A stretch of DNA of 64,000 nt, taken from the NCBI RefSeq assembly GCF_001758785.1, contig NZ_LROM01000072.1:1-64000 (forward strand). Reading direction: 5' to 3'. Under the pieces are notes generated by a model. It worked only from the letters and a program-made list of their open reading frames with translations. It did no database searches and was not told where the DNA came from. This DNA comes from Duganella phyllosphaerae (GTDB lineage Bacteria; Pseudomonadota; Gammaproteobacteria; Burkholderiales; Burkholderiaceae_D). Positions 8,299 through 17,182 of this stretch are shown here, one piece after another. The translations under genes were made by a program, and so were the position numbers. Positions within the stretch are counted from its first letter, which is position 1. Every line of letters begins with the position of its first letter.

Positions 8299-10609
8299 CA
8301 TGTTAATCATCACTGTTGCTGGGAAGTTCCGTTGGTCAATCGATAGGCGCGCAGACGCCGCCTTCTATCATCATCTCGACGGCTGGTCCAAGGGCGCCAT
8401 CTGGAACGCGCCCCGCACCGTGATGGGCTCGGCATTTGCGGCGGCAGTTCTCCTTGGTGGACAGGGCGCATTCGCCGCCGAGTCAACGCAGATACAAACC
8501 AGGGCAGAGGAGACGTCTCAACAGGAGGTGGCCTTGCCGGCCATCACCGTAACGGGGCGCATGGAGTCGGCGACCACCGAAGGTACCGGCTCCTACACCA
8601 CGGCCCAGACGGCGGCGGCAACGCACCTGCCGCTGTCGCTGCGCGAGACACCGCAGTCGGTAACGGTGATCACGCGCCAGCGCATGGACGACCAGCAATT
8701 GAATTCGGTGCAGGGCGTGCTGGACAACACCACGGGCGTCTCGTCGACCCAATCTGACAGCGACCGGACGAGTTTCTATTCGCGTGGTTTCTTGATCAAC
8801 AACGTACAGTACGACGGCATCCCCACCGTGGTCGGCGACATCGTCAACGGTAGCGGCATCGGTTCTCTCGATACGGCGTTCTATGATCGTGTCGAGGTCG
8901 TGCGCGGCGGCTCCGGTTTGCTGACCGGTACCGGCAATCCGTCGGCCGCCATCAACCTGGTGCGCAAACGGCCGAGCCGTGAGTTCGCGGGAGCGGCCTC
9001 ACTTGGTGCCGGGAGTTGGGACACCTACCGTGGCATGGGCGACATCTCGACGCCGTTGACCGAGGACGGCCGCATCCGCGCGCGCATGGTGGGAACGTAC
9101 CAGGACGGACACTCGTACATCGACGGCTACAAGCCGCAGAGGAAGGCGTTCTACGGAATCGTCGAGGCGGACCTGACACCAGGCACGACGGTGAGCCTGG
9201 GCTACGACCACCAGGACATCACGCCGAAGGGCTCCACCTGGGGAGGTCTACCTCTATGGTTCAGTGATGGCACGCAGGCGCAGTATGCACGCTCCAAGGA
9301 CTACGCGCAGGACTGGAGCCATTGGAACAACAACCTCAAGACGGCGTTTGCCGGGATCGAGCACCGCTTCAACAACGGCTGGAACTTCCGGGCCGTCGCT
9401 AACCAGTACCGCACGCAATACGATGCCGAACTGCTAGGCCTGATCGGCCGCCCCGATCGCGCCACGGGATTGGGCACTTTTCCCAACGGGGCTTATCCGG
9501 TGGCACTCGCGTTCGAAGGTCGCAGCCGTCAGAACACCGTTGACCTGATGGCGAGCGGCCCTTTCGAACTGTTGGGCCGCCAGCATGACCTGGTGGTGGG
9601 GGCGACGAGTTCGCGCCGCATGGCCAACCAGGATGCCGCGCCGTTCTCTCTGGGCTTTATCCCGGTCAATGTCTATGACCTGAGTCCGGCCTATCCCCGC
9701 CCTGACTTCGATGCCATGGCGTCGATACCGACCCGCACCAGAATCAAGCAGAGTGGTATCTATAGCGCAGCCCGGTTCTCGCTGGCCGAGCCTTTGAAAC
9801 TCATCGTCGGCGGCCGCTTCAGCAATGTTGAAATCGACGACGCCGCCGGAGGCACGTCGTTGAACTACAAAAAGAACGGGAAATTCACACCGTATGCCGG
9901 CGTGGTCTACGACATCGACAAGACCTATTCGGCCTACGCCAGCTACACCGGCATCTTCAATCCGCAAACCGACTATCGGGACAGCAAGGGCAACGTGCTG
10001 ACGCCGTCAAACGGAAAAACCGCAGAAATCGGCCTCAAAGGCGCGTACCTGGACGGGCGCCTAAACGCCTCGGTAGCCCTTTTCGAGACCGCGTTGGACA
10101 ACGCGGCACAGATGGTCGCCGGAACCACTACGCCAGCCGGCGCCCAGGCCTATCAAGGCGCGGATGGGACGAAGTCGCGCGGGATCGAACTGGACTTGCA
10201 GGGCCAGCTGGCGCGTAACTGGAACATCTACGCCGGTATCGCCCACTTCACCGCGCAAGACGGCGACGGCGCCCGTTTGAATGCGCAAATACCGCGTACC
10301 ACGGCCCAGCTTTTCACCACCTGGCAGTTGCCCGGCGGGTGGCGCAAGTTGTCGCTCGGTGGCGGCGTCAAATGGCAAAGCCGCTTTTACCAGGCGCCCA
10401 ACACTGGCACCAGTTCGCTGGGCGGGGAACAAGGTTCTTATGCGCTGGGATCACTGACGGGGCAATACGCCATCACGCAGAAGACCAGCCTGGCCGTCAA
10501 CCTCAACAATTTGTTCGACAAGAAGTACGCGCTCCAGAAGGGCGATTTCGACACCGTCAGTTATGGCGCACCACGCAACGTGATGGTGACGCTGAACTAC
10601 AGGTATTGA
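8294..10609 (+). CDS. TonB-dependent siderophore receptor
   Basis: A 771-residue outer-membrane receptor of the FhuE/FpvA/PupB class. The longest frame opens with TTG at 8294; ATG at 8300 is equally possible and the TTG overlaps the putative Fur box. A signal peptide core lies at about residues 44-58 with cleavage after AFA (residue 61), so the leader is unusually long. After a short extension (no obvious full signalling domain) comes the plug, with LRETPQSVTVITRQRM at about residues 107-122 and the SRGF segment. The 22-strand barrel ends in the aromatic C-terminus NVMVTLNYRY, typical for Bam-dependent insertion. It imports a ferric siderophore using TonB energy. The AraC regulator upstream and two small genes downstream appear to belong with it. 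Confidence 0.93.
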   Translation: MFMLIITVAGKFRWSIDRRADAAFYHHLDGWSKGAIWNAPRTVMGSAFAAAVLLGGQGAFAAESTQIQTRAEETSQQEVALPAITVTGRMESATTEGTGSYTTAQTAAATHLPLSLRETPQSVTVITRQRMDDQQLNSVQGVLDNTTGVSSTQSDSDRTSFYSRGFLINNVQYDGIPTVVGDIVNGSGIGSLDTAFYDRVEVVRGGSGLLTGTGNPSAAINLVRKRPSREFAGAASLGAGSWDTYRGMGDISTPLTEDGRIRARMVGTYQDGHSYIDGYKPQRKAFYGIVEADLTPGTTVSLGYDHQDITPKGSTWGGLPLWFSDGTQAQYARSKDYAQDWSHWNNNLKTAFAGIEHRFNNGWNFRAVANQYRTQYDAELLGLIGRPDRATGLGTFPNGAYPVALAFEGRSRQNTVDLMASGPFELLGRQHDLVVGATSSRRMANQDAAPFSLGFIPVNVYDLSPAYPRPDFDAMASIPTRTRIKQSGIYSAARFSLAEPLKLIVGGRFSNVEIDDAAGGTSLNYKKNGKFTPYAGVVYDIDKTYSAYASYTGIFNPQTDYRDSKGNVLTPSNGKTAEIGLKGAYLDGRLNASVALFETALDNAAQMVAGTTTPAGAQAYQGADGTKSRGIELDLQGQLARNWNIYAGIAHFTAQDGDGARLNAQIPRTTAQLFTTWQLPGGWRKLSLGGGVKWQSRFYQAPNTGTSSLGGEQGSYALGSLTGQYAITQKTSLAVNLNNLFDKKYALQKGDFDTVSYGAPRNVMVTLNYRY

Positions 10610-10646
10610 TTTGCCCATACATCCATTGATTATCGAGAAAGTTCCC

Positions 10647-11102
10647 ATGCCCGTTCAGACCCCCATCAGCCCCACCCAGGACCTGGCCATGCACAACCCG
10701 AACAAGGTGGCCTTGTTCTGGTTGACGACAGCGGCCGGCGCCGTGCTGTTTGTAACCTTCCAATTGTTCTTCTATGTAAACGACTTCGTGAGGGCGCATG
10801 GCGCGACACCGGCGATTACGTTCGAACCCGACATACTGTGGATGTTTTCCGCGTTCTATGGTTGCTGGATCGTCACGGTACTCGTCGCATTGATCGGAAC
10901 CCGAACGGCCCTGTGGGTTGTCCTGGTCCTTGGCAGTTTGATGGTCGTCCTCAATACCATGGGGGGGATCGCCGATGGCTTGCGCGACGGCTGGCACATT
11001 GCCTTCTCGGCAGTATTCTTCATCACGTTACCCGGCGTGTTCTCCATCGCGGCCACCTGGCGTCGCATCAACAGTAAAGGCAATAATCATGTCTATCAAT
11101 AG
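10647..11102 (+). CDS. Small four-helix membrane protein of unknown function
   Basis: A 151-residue protein from ATG 10647 (a TTG at 10611 would add 12 residues). Four hydrophobic segments are visible: near residues 21-45, about 70-92, 97-117 and 125-145. There are no catalytic motifs. It begins 37 bases after the siderophore receptor and overlaps the next gene by 14 bases, so the three genes look like one operon. A role in iron or siderophore handling at the inner membrane is inferred from context only. I do not recognise the family. Confidence 0.7.
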   Translation: MPVQTPISPTQDLAMHNPNKVALFWLTTAAGAVLFVTFQLFFYVNDFVRAHGATPAITFEPDILWMFSAFYGCWIVTVLVALIGTRTALWVVLVLGSLMVVLNTMGGIADGLRDGWHIAFSAVFFITLPGVFSIAATWRRINSKGNNHVYQ

Positions 11103-11490
11103 TTCCAACTTCCCCTTGGTCTGGATGAATTTTACGCAAGAACCAGGACATGATCACCAAAAGGACTTCGACGAGTTCGAGGCCAATTTGCAGCGCGGCG
11201 AGCCTTTCGTCATCTTGACCGATACCGTTCCTGCCGAAGACCATGAGCACTCGCCGGAAGAAAAGAAACGCAGCGCGCTCTGGATGAAAAAGCACAAGGT
11301 TCAATTGCGAAAGCTGGTGCTGGCAACGATCATGATCGAACCCAACGCGGCCAAACGTCTTGGTTTCAAGGCGTTTGCGGTGGTTTTTGCCAAGTTCTGG
11401 GGCTACCCTCTAGTTCTTGCTGATTCACGTGAGCAAGCAATGGAGATGGCAGGAGATCTGCTCGCAAAGGATGGAAAATCATCTCATTGA
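11089..11490 (+). CDS. Small soluble protein of unknown function, receptor-linked
   Basis: A 133-residue cytosolic protein from ATG 11089, overlapping the membrane-protein gene before it. The first third is acidic and histidine-containing (EPGHDHQKDFDEFE) and is followed by GEPFVILTD, which looks like a beta strand. The second half is basic and helical, with KFWGYPLVL near the end. The sequence suggests a compact alpha/beta fold but no enzyme motif. Position as the last gene of the receptor operon suggests an accessory role in uptake or sensing. A strong hairpin at 11620-11651 ends the transcription unit. The family is not recognised. Confidence 0.65.
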   Translation: MSINSSNFPLVWMNFTQEPGHDHQKDFDEFEANLQRGEPFVILTDTVPAEDHEHSPEEKKRSALWMKKHKVQLRKLVLATIMIEPNAAKRLGFKAFAVVFAKFWGYPLVLADSREQAMEMAGDLLAKDGKSSH

Positions 11491-11619
11491 TATCCAAAGC
11501 TGGCTTACGAGTTCCCGTAATCAGCGAGAATTTGACCGTGTGCCGGGGCTGCGCGTGGAAGACTGGCGCGTGTAGCGGCACCACGAGCTTGCGGCACAAC
11601 GTGCGCTACCACGTAACAG

Positions 11620-11651
11620 GGCATTGCTGCGGGCCCGCCCGCAGCAATGCC
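11620..11651. terminator. Bidirectional hairpin terminator
   Basis: Perfect 15-bp inverted repeat, GGCATTGCTGCGGGC and its complement, separated by CC. It lies between the convergent ends of the receptor operon (11490) and the cyclase-family gene (11671). There is no strong T tract, so termination may be assisted. Confidence 0.75.
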
Positions 11652-11670
11652 GTAACCATGCCCCGCAGCG

Positions 11671-12465
11671 TCAGCTAGCGACCGATACCAGCGCCAGCGC
11701 TCGGCAGGGGCTGCCCGAGCCGTTGACGATCTTCAGCGGCGCCGCGATCACGATGGCACCGGTCGGAGGCAACTGGTCGAGATTAATCAGGCTGGCCAGG
11801 CCGAAACGGTTCGAGCCGTGCATGCCGGCGTGGCACGGAAACGGTGGCGAGAACGCAAAGGCCTGGCCGGCGTCGGTGCCCACCCCTTCTGTCCCCCAGC
11901 CGATCACGTCGCGCTCTTCGACCAGGAAGGTCACCAGGTCGGGGTGCGGTCCGGGAACGTGGCAACCGTCTTCATGCAAATTGAGGAAGTCCTTGTCCAT
12001 GCTGCGTTTGCTCCAATCGGAGCGCATCAGCACCCAGGAGCCGGCCGGAATGCGTCCATGTTGCTCTTCCCAGGCCAGCACATGCTCCTTGGTCAGCAGG
12101 AAATCGTGGTTGGCCGATGCTTCACGGACGACGTCGATGACGCAGGCAGGCGCGATGAATTTCTGCGGTGAAATGGTGTCAGTCGCGTTTTCCGGCAAGT
12201 CCTTGCCCGTTACCCAGTGTATCGGGGCGTCGAAGTGGGTGCCGGTGTGCTCGCCGCAGGCGAAATTATTCCAGTACCAGGCCGGGCCACGGTCGTCGTA
12301 CTTCGAAATTTCCTCCATGCGGAATGGCCAGGATTGCCCCAGTTCCAGCGGCAGCGGCAGGGTCGGCGTGCTGGCGTGCAGCGGTTGCGTCAGGTCGACC
12401 ACGCGGATCGCTCCGGACGCCAGCGATTTGGCGAAATTCATCATGTCTTGTGCGCTCAATTTCAT
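11671..12465 (-). CDS. Cyclase-family metal-dependent hydrolase (kynurenine formamidase/isatin hydrolase-like)
   Basis: A 264-residue protein with the cyclase-superfamily signature H73-T-G-T-H77-F-D79-A-P-I-H83, whose His and Asp residues bind the metal. The family includes bacterial kynurenine formamidase, isatin hydrolase and several ring-opening amidases. No signal peptide is present, so it acts in the cytoplasm. It is the last gene of a run of catabolic genes that also holds a porin and two FAD oxidoreductases. In a cluster with an aryl-2-oxoacid oxidoreductase and an anthraniloyl/salicylyl-CoA-type monooxygenase, isatin hydrolysis is an attractive guess. Its length is closer to isatin hydrolase (about 260) than to short KynB proteins (about 210). 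The substrate is not proven. Confidence 0.85.
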   Translation of the reverse strand: MKLSAQDMMNFAKSLASGAIRVVDLTQPLHASTPTLPLPLELGQSWPFRMEEISKYDDRGPAWYWNNFACGEHTGTHFDAPIHWVTGKDLPENATDTISPQKFIAPACVIDVVREASANHDFLLTKEHVLAWEEQHGRIPAGSWVLMRSDWSKRSMDKDFLNLHEDGCHVPGPHPDLVTFLVEERDVIGWGTEGVGTDAGQAFAFSPPFPCHAGMHGSNRFGLASLINLDQLPPTGAIVIAAPLKIVNGSGSPCRALALVSVAS

Positions 12466-12478
12466 CTCCTAAGAGTTA

Positions 12479-12505
12479 ACTTGCTCTACTTGCTCTACTT
12501 GCTCA
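12479..12505 (-). repeat. Three tandem 9-bp repeats in the leader of the cyclase gene
   Basis: ACTTGCTCT twice and ACTTGCTCA once, head to tail, start 14 bases upstream of the start codon of the cyclase-family gene and cover the region of its leader. Copy-number slippage here could alter spacing in the mRNA leader. Confidence 0.8.
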
Positions 12506-12603
12506 ATATACAGGCTATTGAAATGCGCCAGGCCGGGCATCGGCCTGACGCCAGAAAGTGGATCGGGGCCGGCCCGCGCTGCCGCCGGCGCCCTCACCGC
12601 GTA

Positions 12604-13686
12604 CTAGAAACCGTGCTGCAGGCCCAGCCGGAAGATAGATTGCGTGCCGGTCGAGGATTCGCCGCCGGCAATCGGCAGCCAAGCCTTGGCCGAGGCGCCG
12701 CCGTCGGCCTTCTGGTACACCGCCGCCAGATACAGGGCGGTGCGTTTCGACAGCGTCTGGTGCAGCGTGAGATTGAACTGGTGCGCCTTGTTGTCCGACA
12801 GCGCCGCATTCCCTTTCATATACGTGTACGCCGCGACGACGTTGAGCGCGGCCGCCACCGGGAACAGCGCCCCGGCCTCGATGGCGTCGATCTCGGCGCC
12901 GCTCAACGTGTTCTTGGTGTTGGTGTAGAGCGCGTCGAGCGAGACCCCGCTACCGACATCGTAGCGCCCGCCTGCACCCCAGTTGCGGATGCCGTCACTG
13001 CCGCCGTTGATGCTGGCGTATTTCACATCGGTATAGGCCGCGTTCAGGCTCAGCGCGCCAGTGCTGTAGCTGGCGCCTGCACTCTTGGCGCCGCTGCGCG
13101 AACCGCCGCCGGCCTGCTCGCCGAAGGCGTACAGCATGCCGAAGCTGAGGTTACCGAGCGCCGGACTGTCATAGCGCACCGCGTTGGCGAGATGCTGGGC
13201 GTCGCCGACGCGGTCGAAGTCGAACGAGCCGCCCGGCACGTTCGGTATGCCAAGCGCATTGAACGGCCCCTGGCGCAGGTTTTGCAGCGAGATGAAGCGG
13301 AACATCGGTCCGTAGCGCTTCAGCGCCAGTTCGGTAAACATGAAGTCGGACTGGCTGCCCGCCTTGATGGAACCCCATTGCTGGCTCTGCAAGCCGACAT
13401 AGGCCTGGTGGGAAAACAGGCCGCCCACGGATTGGCCGTCGTCGGCGGCGAACTGGTTTTCCAGCTTGAAGACGGCGGACAGGCCGCCGCCCAGGTCTTC
13501 CCTGCCGGTGAAGCCAATCAGATTCGGCGACAACACGCCGGTCGCCAGCGTGGTGTTGGAGTTGCCCCCGATGTTAGACACGTGGCTCACACCAGTGTCG
13601 ATGACACCGTAAATGTTCACGTTGCTCTGCGCCTGCGCCACGCCGCACAGTGCCAGGCAAGCTGCTACTACGCTTGAATTCTTCAT
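12604..13686 (-). CDS. Gram-negative trimeric porin (Burkholderia/Neisseria type)
   Basis: A 360-residue general porin. The signal peptide (MKNSSVVAACLALCGVAQA, cleaved before QSN) is followed by the family's first strand VNIYGVIDTGVSHVSN, the FTGREDLGGGLSAVFKLENQF strand, and a C-terminus ending in GLQHGF with the terminal Phe used for assembly. Length and pattern match 16-stranded OmpC-like porins of betaproteobacteria. It lies in line with two oxidoreductase genes upstream (71-bp gap) and the cyclase-family gene downstream. A dedicated role in uptake of the cluster's aromatic substrate is likely but inferred. Confidence 0.92.
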   Translation of the reverse strand: MKNSSVVAACLALCGVAQAQSNVNIYGVIDTGVSHVSNIGGNSNTTLATGVLSPNLIGFTGREDLGGGLSAVFKLENQFAADDGQSVGGLFSHQAYVGLQSQQWGSIKAGSQSDFMFTELALKRYGPMFRFISLQNLRQGPFNALGIPNVPGGSFDFDRVGDAQHLANAVRYDSPALGNLSFGMLYAFGEQAGGGSRSGAKSAGASYSTGALSLNAAYTDVKYASINGGSDGIRNWGAGGRYDVGSGVSLDALYTNTKNTLSGAEIDAIEAGALFPVAAALNVVAAYTYMKGNAALSDNKAHQFNLTLHQTLSKRTALYLAAVYQKADGGASAKAWLPIAGGESSTGTQSIFRLGLQHGF

Positions 13687-13757
13687 TACTCCTCCAGGTA
13701 AATTGATATTATTTTTTTCAGCGCTTCCTGCGTCTTCAGTTCATCGTGTCAACTCTC

Positions 13758-15344
13758 CTAGCGTTGTTTGTGCGTTAGCAACTTGGCGCACAGGAAGCCG
13801 GAACCGGCGCCGGTGCCGGCACCGGGCCAGGTGGAGGCGCCGACCATGTACAGGTCGGCGACGGGGGTGCGGTAGCGCGAGTAGCCGAAGGCCGGGCGGA
13901 ACAGCATGTTCTGGTCGAGGTGGTGGCTGCCGCCCAGGCTGTCGCCGCCCACCAGGTTCGGATTGTCGCGTTCCAGGTCTTGCGGCGACAGCACCGCCCG
14001 CGCCAGCACGTTTCGCGACAGGCCCGGCGCATAGGTCTCGAGCAGCGCCAGCACCCGGTCGGCATAGGCTTCCTTGATATCGTCCCACTGCCTGCCGGCG
14101 ATCTCCCCGGCGGCGTCGCCGCGCACCGTTGCAGGCAGCACCCGCACCTGTATCCAGAGTACGTGCTTGCCCGGTGGTGCGCGCGTAGGATCGATGGCGC
14201 TCGCTTGCCCGACCACGATGACCGGCACGCGCGGCAGCAGGCCGTCGATGGCCTCGGCGTAGGCGGCCGTCATCGCCGCCATCGACGGCGCCAGGTGGAC
14301 GTAGGCGTACTGCTGCAGCTCCGCGCCGGCACGCCATTGCGGCAAGGCGTCCAGCGCCAGGTGGATCATCATCGTGCCGGGCCCATGGCGGAACTTTGCA
14401 CGCTGGCGCCGGGCGGCGGCGTTGGGGGACTTCAGCAGCGCGCCGTACAGCACTTTCGGGCCGAGATTGGCGATGACGGCGCGGCGCGCGAGCATGCGCC
14501 GTCCGTCCGCCAGCAGTACACCGCAGGCGCGACCGTCCTGCGTCAGGATCTCGCGCGCCTCGGTACCGAGCAGCACGTCGCCGCCGAGTGCCCGCAAGGC
14601 CGACAGCATCGCCTCGATCACCGTGTCCGCCCCACCCTGCCCGATGACCATGCCGGCGCTCTGGCAAGCCATCGCTTCAAGGTAGGGAAACAAGGCGCCG
14701 CCGGCCATGTCGGGCGGAAAGTCCAGGTGCATGCCCCACACCGCCAGGGTCGTCTTGAGCTGATCGTTTTCAAAGTGCCGGTCCAGCCAGGTCCGCGGCG
14801 ACAGGGTCAGCAGCCGCACCATGCCTGCGACCCAGGCCGTACCCCGGTCGCGCCAGGCACGCCACAGCACGCGCAGCAGCGCCAGCGAGGGCATCGGCGC
14901 GGCCAGCAGCTGGAACAGCGGCGGCGCGTCCGCGCCGAAGGCGGCCGCCAGTTGGCGCCAGCGGCGGGCATCCGTGGCGCTCAAGGCCTCGATGCGGCCG
15001 GCAGTCGCCTCCAGGTCGCGTTCGACGCCAAGCCAGCGGCCGTCCGGAAATGCGCTGGCGAAAGTGCGCTCGGCGGGGCACAGGCGCAGCCCGTGCGCCA
15101 CCAGCAGTTGCTGGTGTTCGGCGAAGAATGGCGAACCGGCGAACATGCTCAGGTTCATGGCGTAGAGGTCGTGTCGAAAACCCGGCAAGGTCAGCTCGCG
15201 CGTCTTCACGGCGCCACCGGCCATGTCGCTTTTTTCCAGCACCAGCACGCGCCACCCCTTGGTGGCGAGGTGCAGCGCCGCAGCCAGCCCATTGATCCCG
15301 GCCCCGACCACCACTGCATCATAGTCGTGGTGTTGAACCTGCAT
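13758..15344 (-). CDS. FAD-dependent phytoene-desaturase-like oxidoreductase, copy 2
   Basis: A 528-residue flavoprotein from ATG 15344, preceded by a GAGGAG ribosome-binding site; the much longer open frame upstream is not needed. The N-terminus has the dinucleotide-binding fold VVVGAGINGLAAALHLA...EKSD, and the C-terminus has MVGASTWPGAGTGAGSGFLCAKLL, which closes the FAD site in the phytoene desaturase/amine-oxidase superfamily. It is paralogous along its length to the gene just upstream (15401-16981), separated by 56 bp. Family members dehydrogenate or isomerise unsaturated and alicyclic compounds. With a CoA-dependent ring-reducing monooxygenase nearby, oxidation of an alicyclic intermediate is possible. 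The substrate is unknown. Confidence 0.85.
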   Translation of the reverse strand: MQVQHHDYDAVVVGAGINGLAAALHLATKGWRVLVLEKSDMAGGAVKTRELTLPGFRHDLYAMNLSMFAGSPFFAEHQQLLVAHGLRLCPAERTFASAFPDGRWLGVERDLEATAGRIEALSATDARRWRQLAAAFGADAPPLFQLLAAPMPSLALLRVLWRAWRDRGTAWVAGMVRLLTLSPRTWLDRHFENDQLKTTLAVWGMHLDFPPDMAGGALFPYLEAMACQSAGMVIGQGGADTVIEAMLSALRALGGDVLLGTEAREILTQDGRACGVLLADGRRMLARRAVIANLGPKVLYGALLKSPNAAARRQRAKFRHGPGTMMIHLALDALPQWRAGAELQQYAYVHLAPSMAAMTAAYAEAIDGLLPRVPVIVVGQASAIDPTRAPPGKHVLWIQVRVLPATVRGDAAGEIAGRQWDDIKEAYADRVLALLETYAPGLSRNVLARAVLSPQDLERDNPNLVGGDSLGGSHHLDQNMLFRPAFGYSRYRTPVADLYMVGASTWPGAGTGAGSGFLCAKLLTHKQR

Positions 15345-15400
15345 GGGACACTCCTCGTGGTTGATCGAAACGTTGAGTGGATCGTTGAGCGGATCGGCGT

Positions 15401-16981
15401 TCAACGCAGCGCCTTGGCCAGCAGATAGCCCGAGCTGCCGCTCAAGCCCGGACCGGGATGGGTCGAGGCGCCAATGTGGTACAGCCCGGGTATATGGGTA
15501 CGGTGGTTGACCGTGCCGGGGAACGGCCGCCACACGAGGAACTGGTCGAGGTCGCAGGCGCCGCCGTAAGGGTCGCCGTCGACCAGGTTGACATTGAAGG
15601 CCGCCAGGTCGGCCGGCGAGTACACCTTGCGGCCGATTACCGTCGCGCGGAAGCCAGGCAGATGCCGGCACAGGATCTGCTCGACCCGGTCGGCATACTC
15701 TTCCGTGATGCGGGTGCCCCAGGCGCCATCTTCGGGCACCGCCAGTTCACCCTTGGCGTCGCCCACTATGCGGTGCGGCATTTCGAGCAGTTGCAGCCAC
15801 AGGATCGCGCCGCCCGGCGGGCAGCGGCTCGGGTCCACCACGCTGGGCTGGCCGAGGCAAATCGTCGGTTCAGCCGGCAACATGCCCCGTTCGGCCTCAT
15901 TGCACGCCTTCGATACGCTGTCGATGCCGCCGCTGATGTGGATCAGCGCCACCTGGCCCAGTTCCGCCGCAGACCACGCCGGTGCAGCGGACAGCGCATA
16001 GTGGATTTGCATACAGCCCTTGCCAAGGCGGTAAGCTGCGGTGGCCTCGGCCACTGCGGGGGCGACCAGGTCGGGCGTCAGCAGCCGCCCGTACAACTGT
16101 GCCGGGGTGACGCCGCAGATGACGCCCTTGCGGGCGCGCACGGTACGGCCGTCGGCCAGCGTGAGGCCGCGCGCGTTGCCCTTGCCGTCCAACAGCACCG
16201 AGGCGACGTCGGCGTTCAGATGGATCGCGCCGCCGTGGTCGCCGATCAGTTTTTCGAAGGCCAGCAGGAATTGCTGCGCGCCGCCGCAGACCACCGGCGC
16301 GCCGGCGCCCTCCACCGCGTAGACGATGACCTTGGCCATCTGCGCCGAGAATGCGCTCTCCGGCGTGAGCCCGGCGTGCAACACCCACGGCGCCAGCAGC
16401 GCCTTGACCAGGTCGGACTGGAAGCGTGCGTCGAGCCAGCCGCGCACCGTGCCGAGCGCCTCACCGAAGAACGCAACCAGTCCGCGCGGCCCGCGCCGCC
16501 AGGCCTGGCGCGCCAGCAGTCGCAACGTAGCGAACGACCACAGCGGGCCACCCAGCAGTGCAAACAGGAACGGCGCATCCCTGTCGAGCTTGCCCATTTC
16601 CTGGCCCCAGCGGGTGCCGTCGCCCGGCGCCAGCGCCTCCATGCGGGCGATGTTCTGGTCGCGCCGGGTCGACAGGATGGTGTAGCGGCCGTCCGGCATC
16701 AGCGCCCCGGTCGGCGTCTGCGTGTGCGCGAAGCGCAGGCCGCGCCGCTCCAGGTCGGGGCCCAGTTCGGCATAGGCAGGCGAGGTGATGAACAGCGCAA
16801 AGGTGGTCGCCATCACGTCGTGGATGTAGCCCGGCGCGATCATCTCCTCGCTGCGTATGCAGCCGCCGATGCGGTCGTTGCGTTCGTACAGCGCAACGCG
16901 CTGGCCTTGCCTGGCCAGCATGGCGGCTGCCACCAGCGCGTTGATGCCGGTCCCGACGATCACATAGTCTACTTCTTCCAA
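15401..16981 (-). CDS. FAD-dependent phytoene-desaturase-like oxidoreductase, copy 1
   Basis: A 526-residue flavoprotein. The nucleotide-binding motif YVIVGTGINALVAAAMLARQG...YERNDRIGG opens the protein, and GLYHIGASTHPGPGLSGSSGYLLA near residues 500-523 is the C-terminal FAD motif of the phytoene desaturase superfamily. It aligns end to end with the downstream paralogue at 13758-15344, and the two may form a heterodimer or act on successive intermediates. It is the first gene of a four-gene run (two oxidoreductases, porin, cyclase) with its own promoter candidate at 17077-17105. No membrane segments. The substrate is not known. Confidence 0.85.
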   Translation of the reverse strand: MEEVDYVIVGTGINALVAAAMLARQGQRVALYERNDRIGGCIRSEEMIAPGYIHDVMATTFALFITSPAYAELGPDLERRGLRFAHTQTPTGALMPDGRYTILSTRRDQNIARMEALAPGDGTRWGQEMGKLDRDAPFLFALLGGPLWSFATLRLLARQAWRRGPRGLVAFFGEALGTVRGWLDARFQSDLVKALLAPWVLHAGLTPESAFSAQMAKVIVYAVEGAGAPVVCGGAQQFLLAFEKLIGDHGGAIHLNADVASVLLDGKGNARGLTLADGRTVRARKGVICGVTPAQLYGRLLTPDLVAPAVAEATAAYRLGKGCMQIHYALSAAPAWSAAELGQVALIHISGGIDSVSKACNEAERGMLPAEPTICLGQPSVVDPSRCPPGGAILWLQLLEMPHRIVGDAKGELAVPEDGAWGTRITEEYADRVEQILCRHLPGFRATVIGRKVYSPADLAAFNVNLVDGDPYGGACDLDQFLVWRPFPGTVNHRTHIPGLYHIGASTHPGPGLSGSSGYLLAKALR

Positions 16982-17076
16982 GATAAGTCTCCTGTGCAGC
17001 CTCCAGGGGCCGCTTATGGTTGTAACTGGCCGCCGCGCTACGGCGTGAAAGTATTCATTGCATGTACCGCATATAG

Positions 17077-17105
17077 ATATTATTAAGTGGCAACATATCA
17101 GTCCA
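17077..17105 (-). promoter_or_regulatory. Sigma-70 promoter candidate for the oxidoreductase-porin-cyclase run
   Basis: On the minus strand, TGGACT (17105-17100) and TAATAT (17082-17077) are separated by 17 bp, about 100 bp before the start at 16981. The bases around the -35 (CTATTGGACTGATAT) match those at the iorA promoter (26971) and the permease promoter (37848), which suggests a common regulator. Confidence 0.5.
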
Positions 17106-17182
17106 ATAGATTATTAATATCTTCAGAATAAATATGGCGCATGGGAGCTGCAACGCCGCTATGGTGGTTTTGTTGACCGCTC

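Noticed and set aside
12217..13677. Long plus-strand open frame (486 codons) opposite the porin
   Set aside because: It is Arg/Gly/His-rich low-complexity translation, lies antisense to a well-recognised porin, and has no family motifs; it is a GC-rich shadow frame.
13758..15671. Upstream extension of the second phytoene-desaturase-like gene to 15671
   Set aside because: The extra 109 codons overlap the preceding gene in another frame and look like shadow sequence. ATG 15344 has a GAGGAG site, and the FAD motif starts directly after it.
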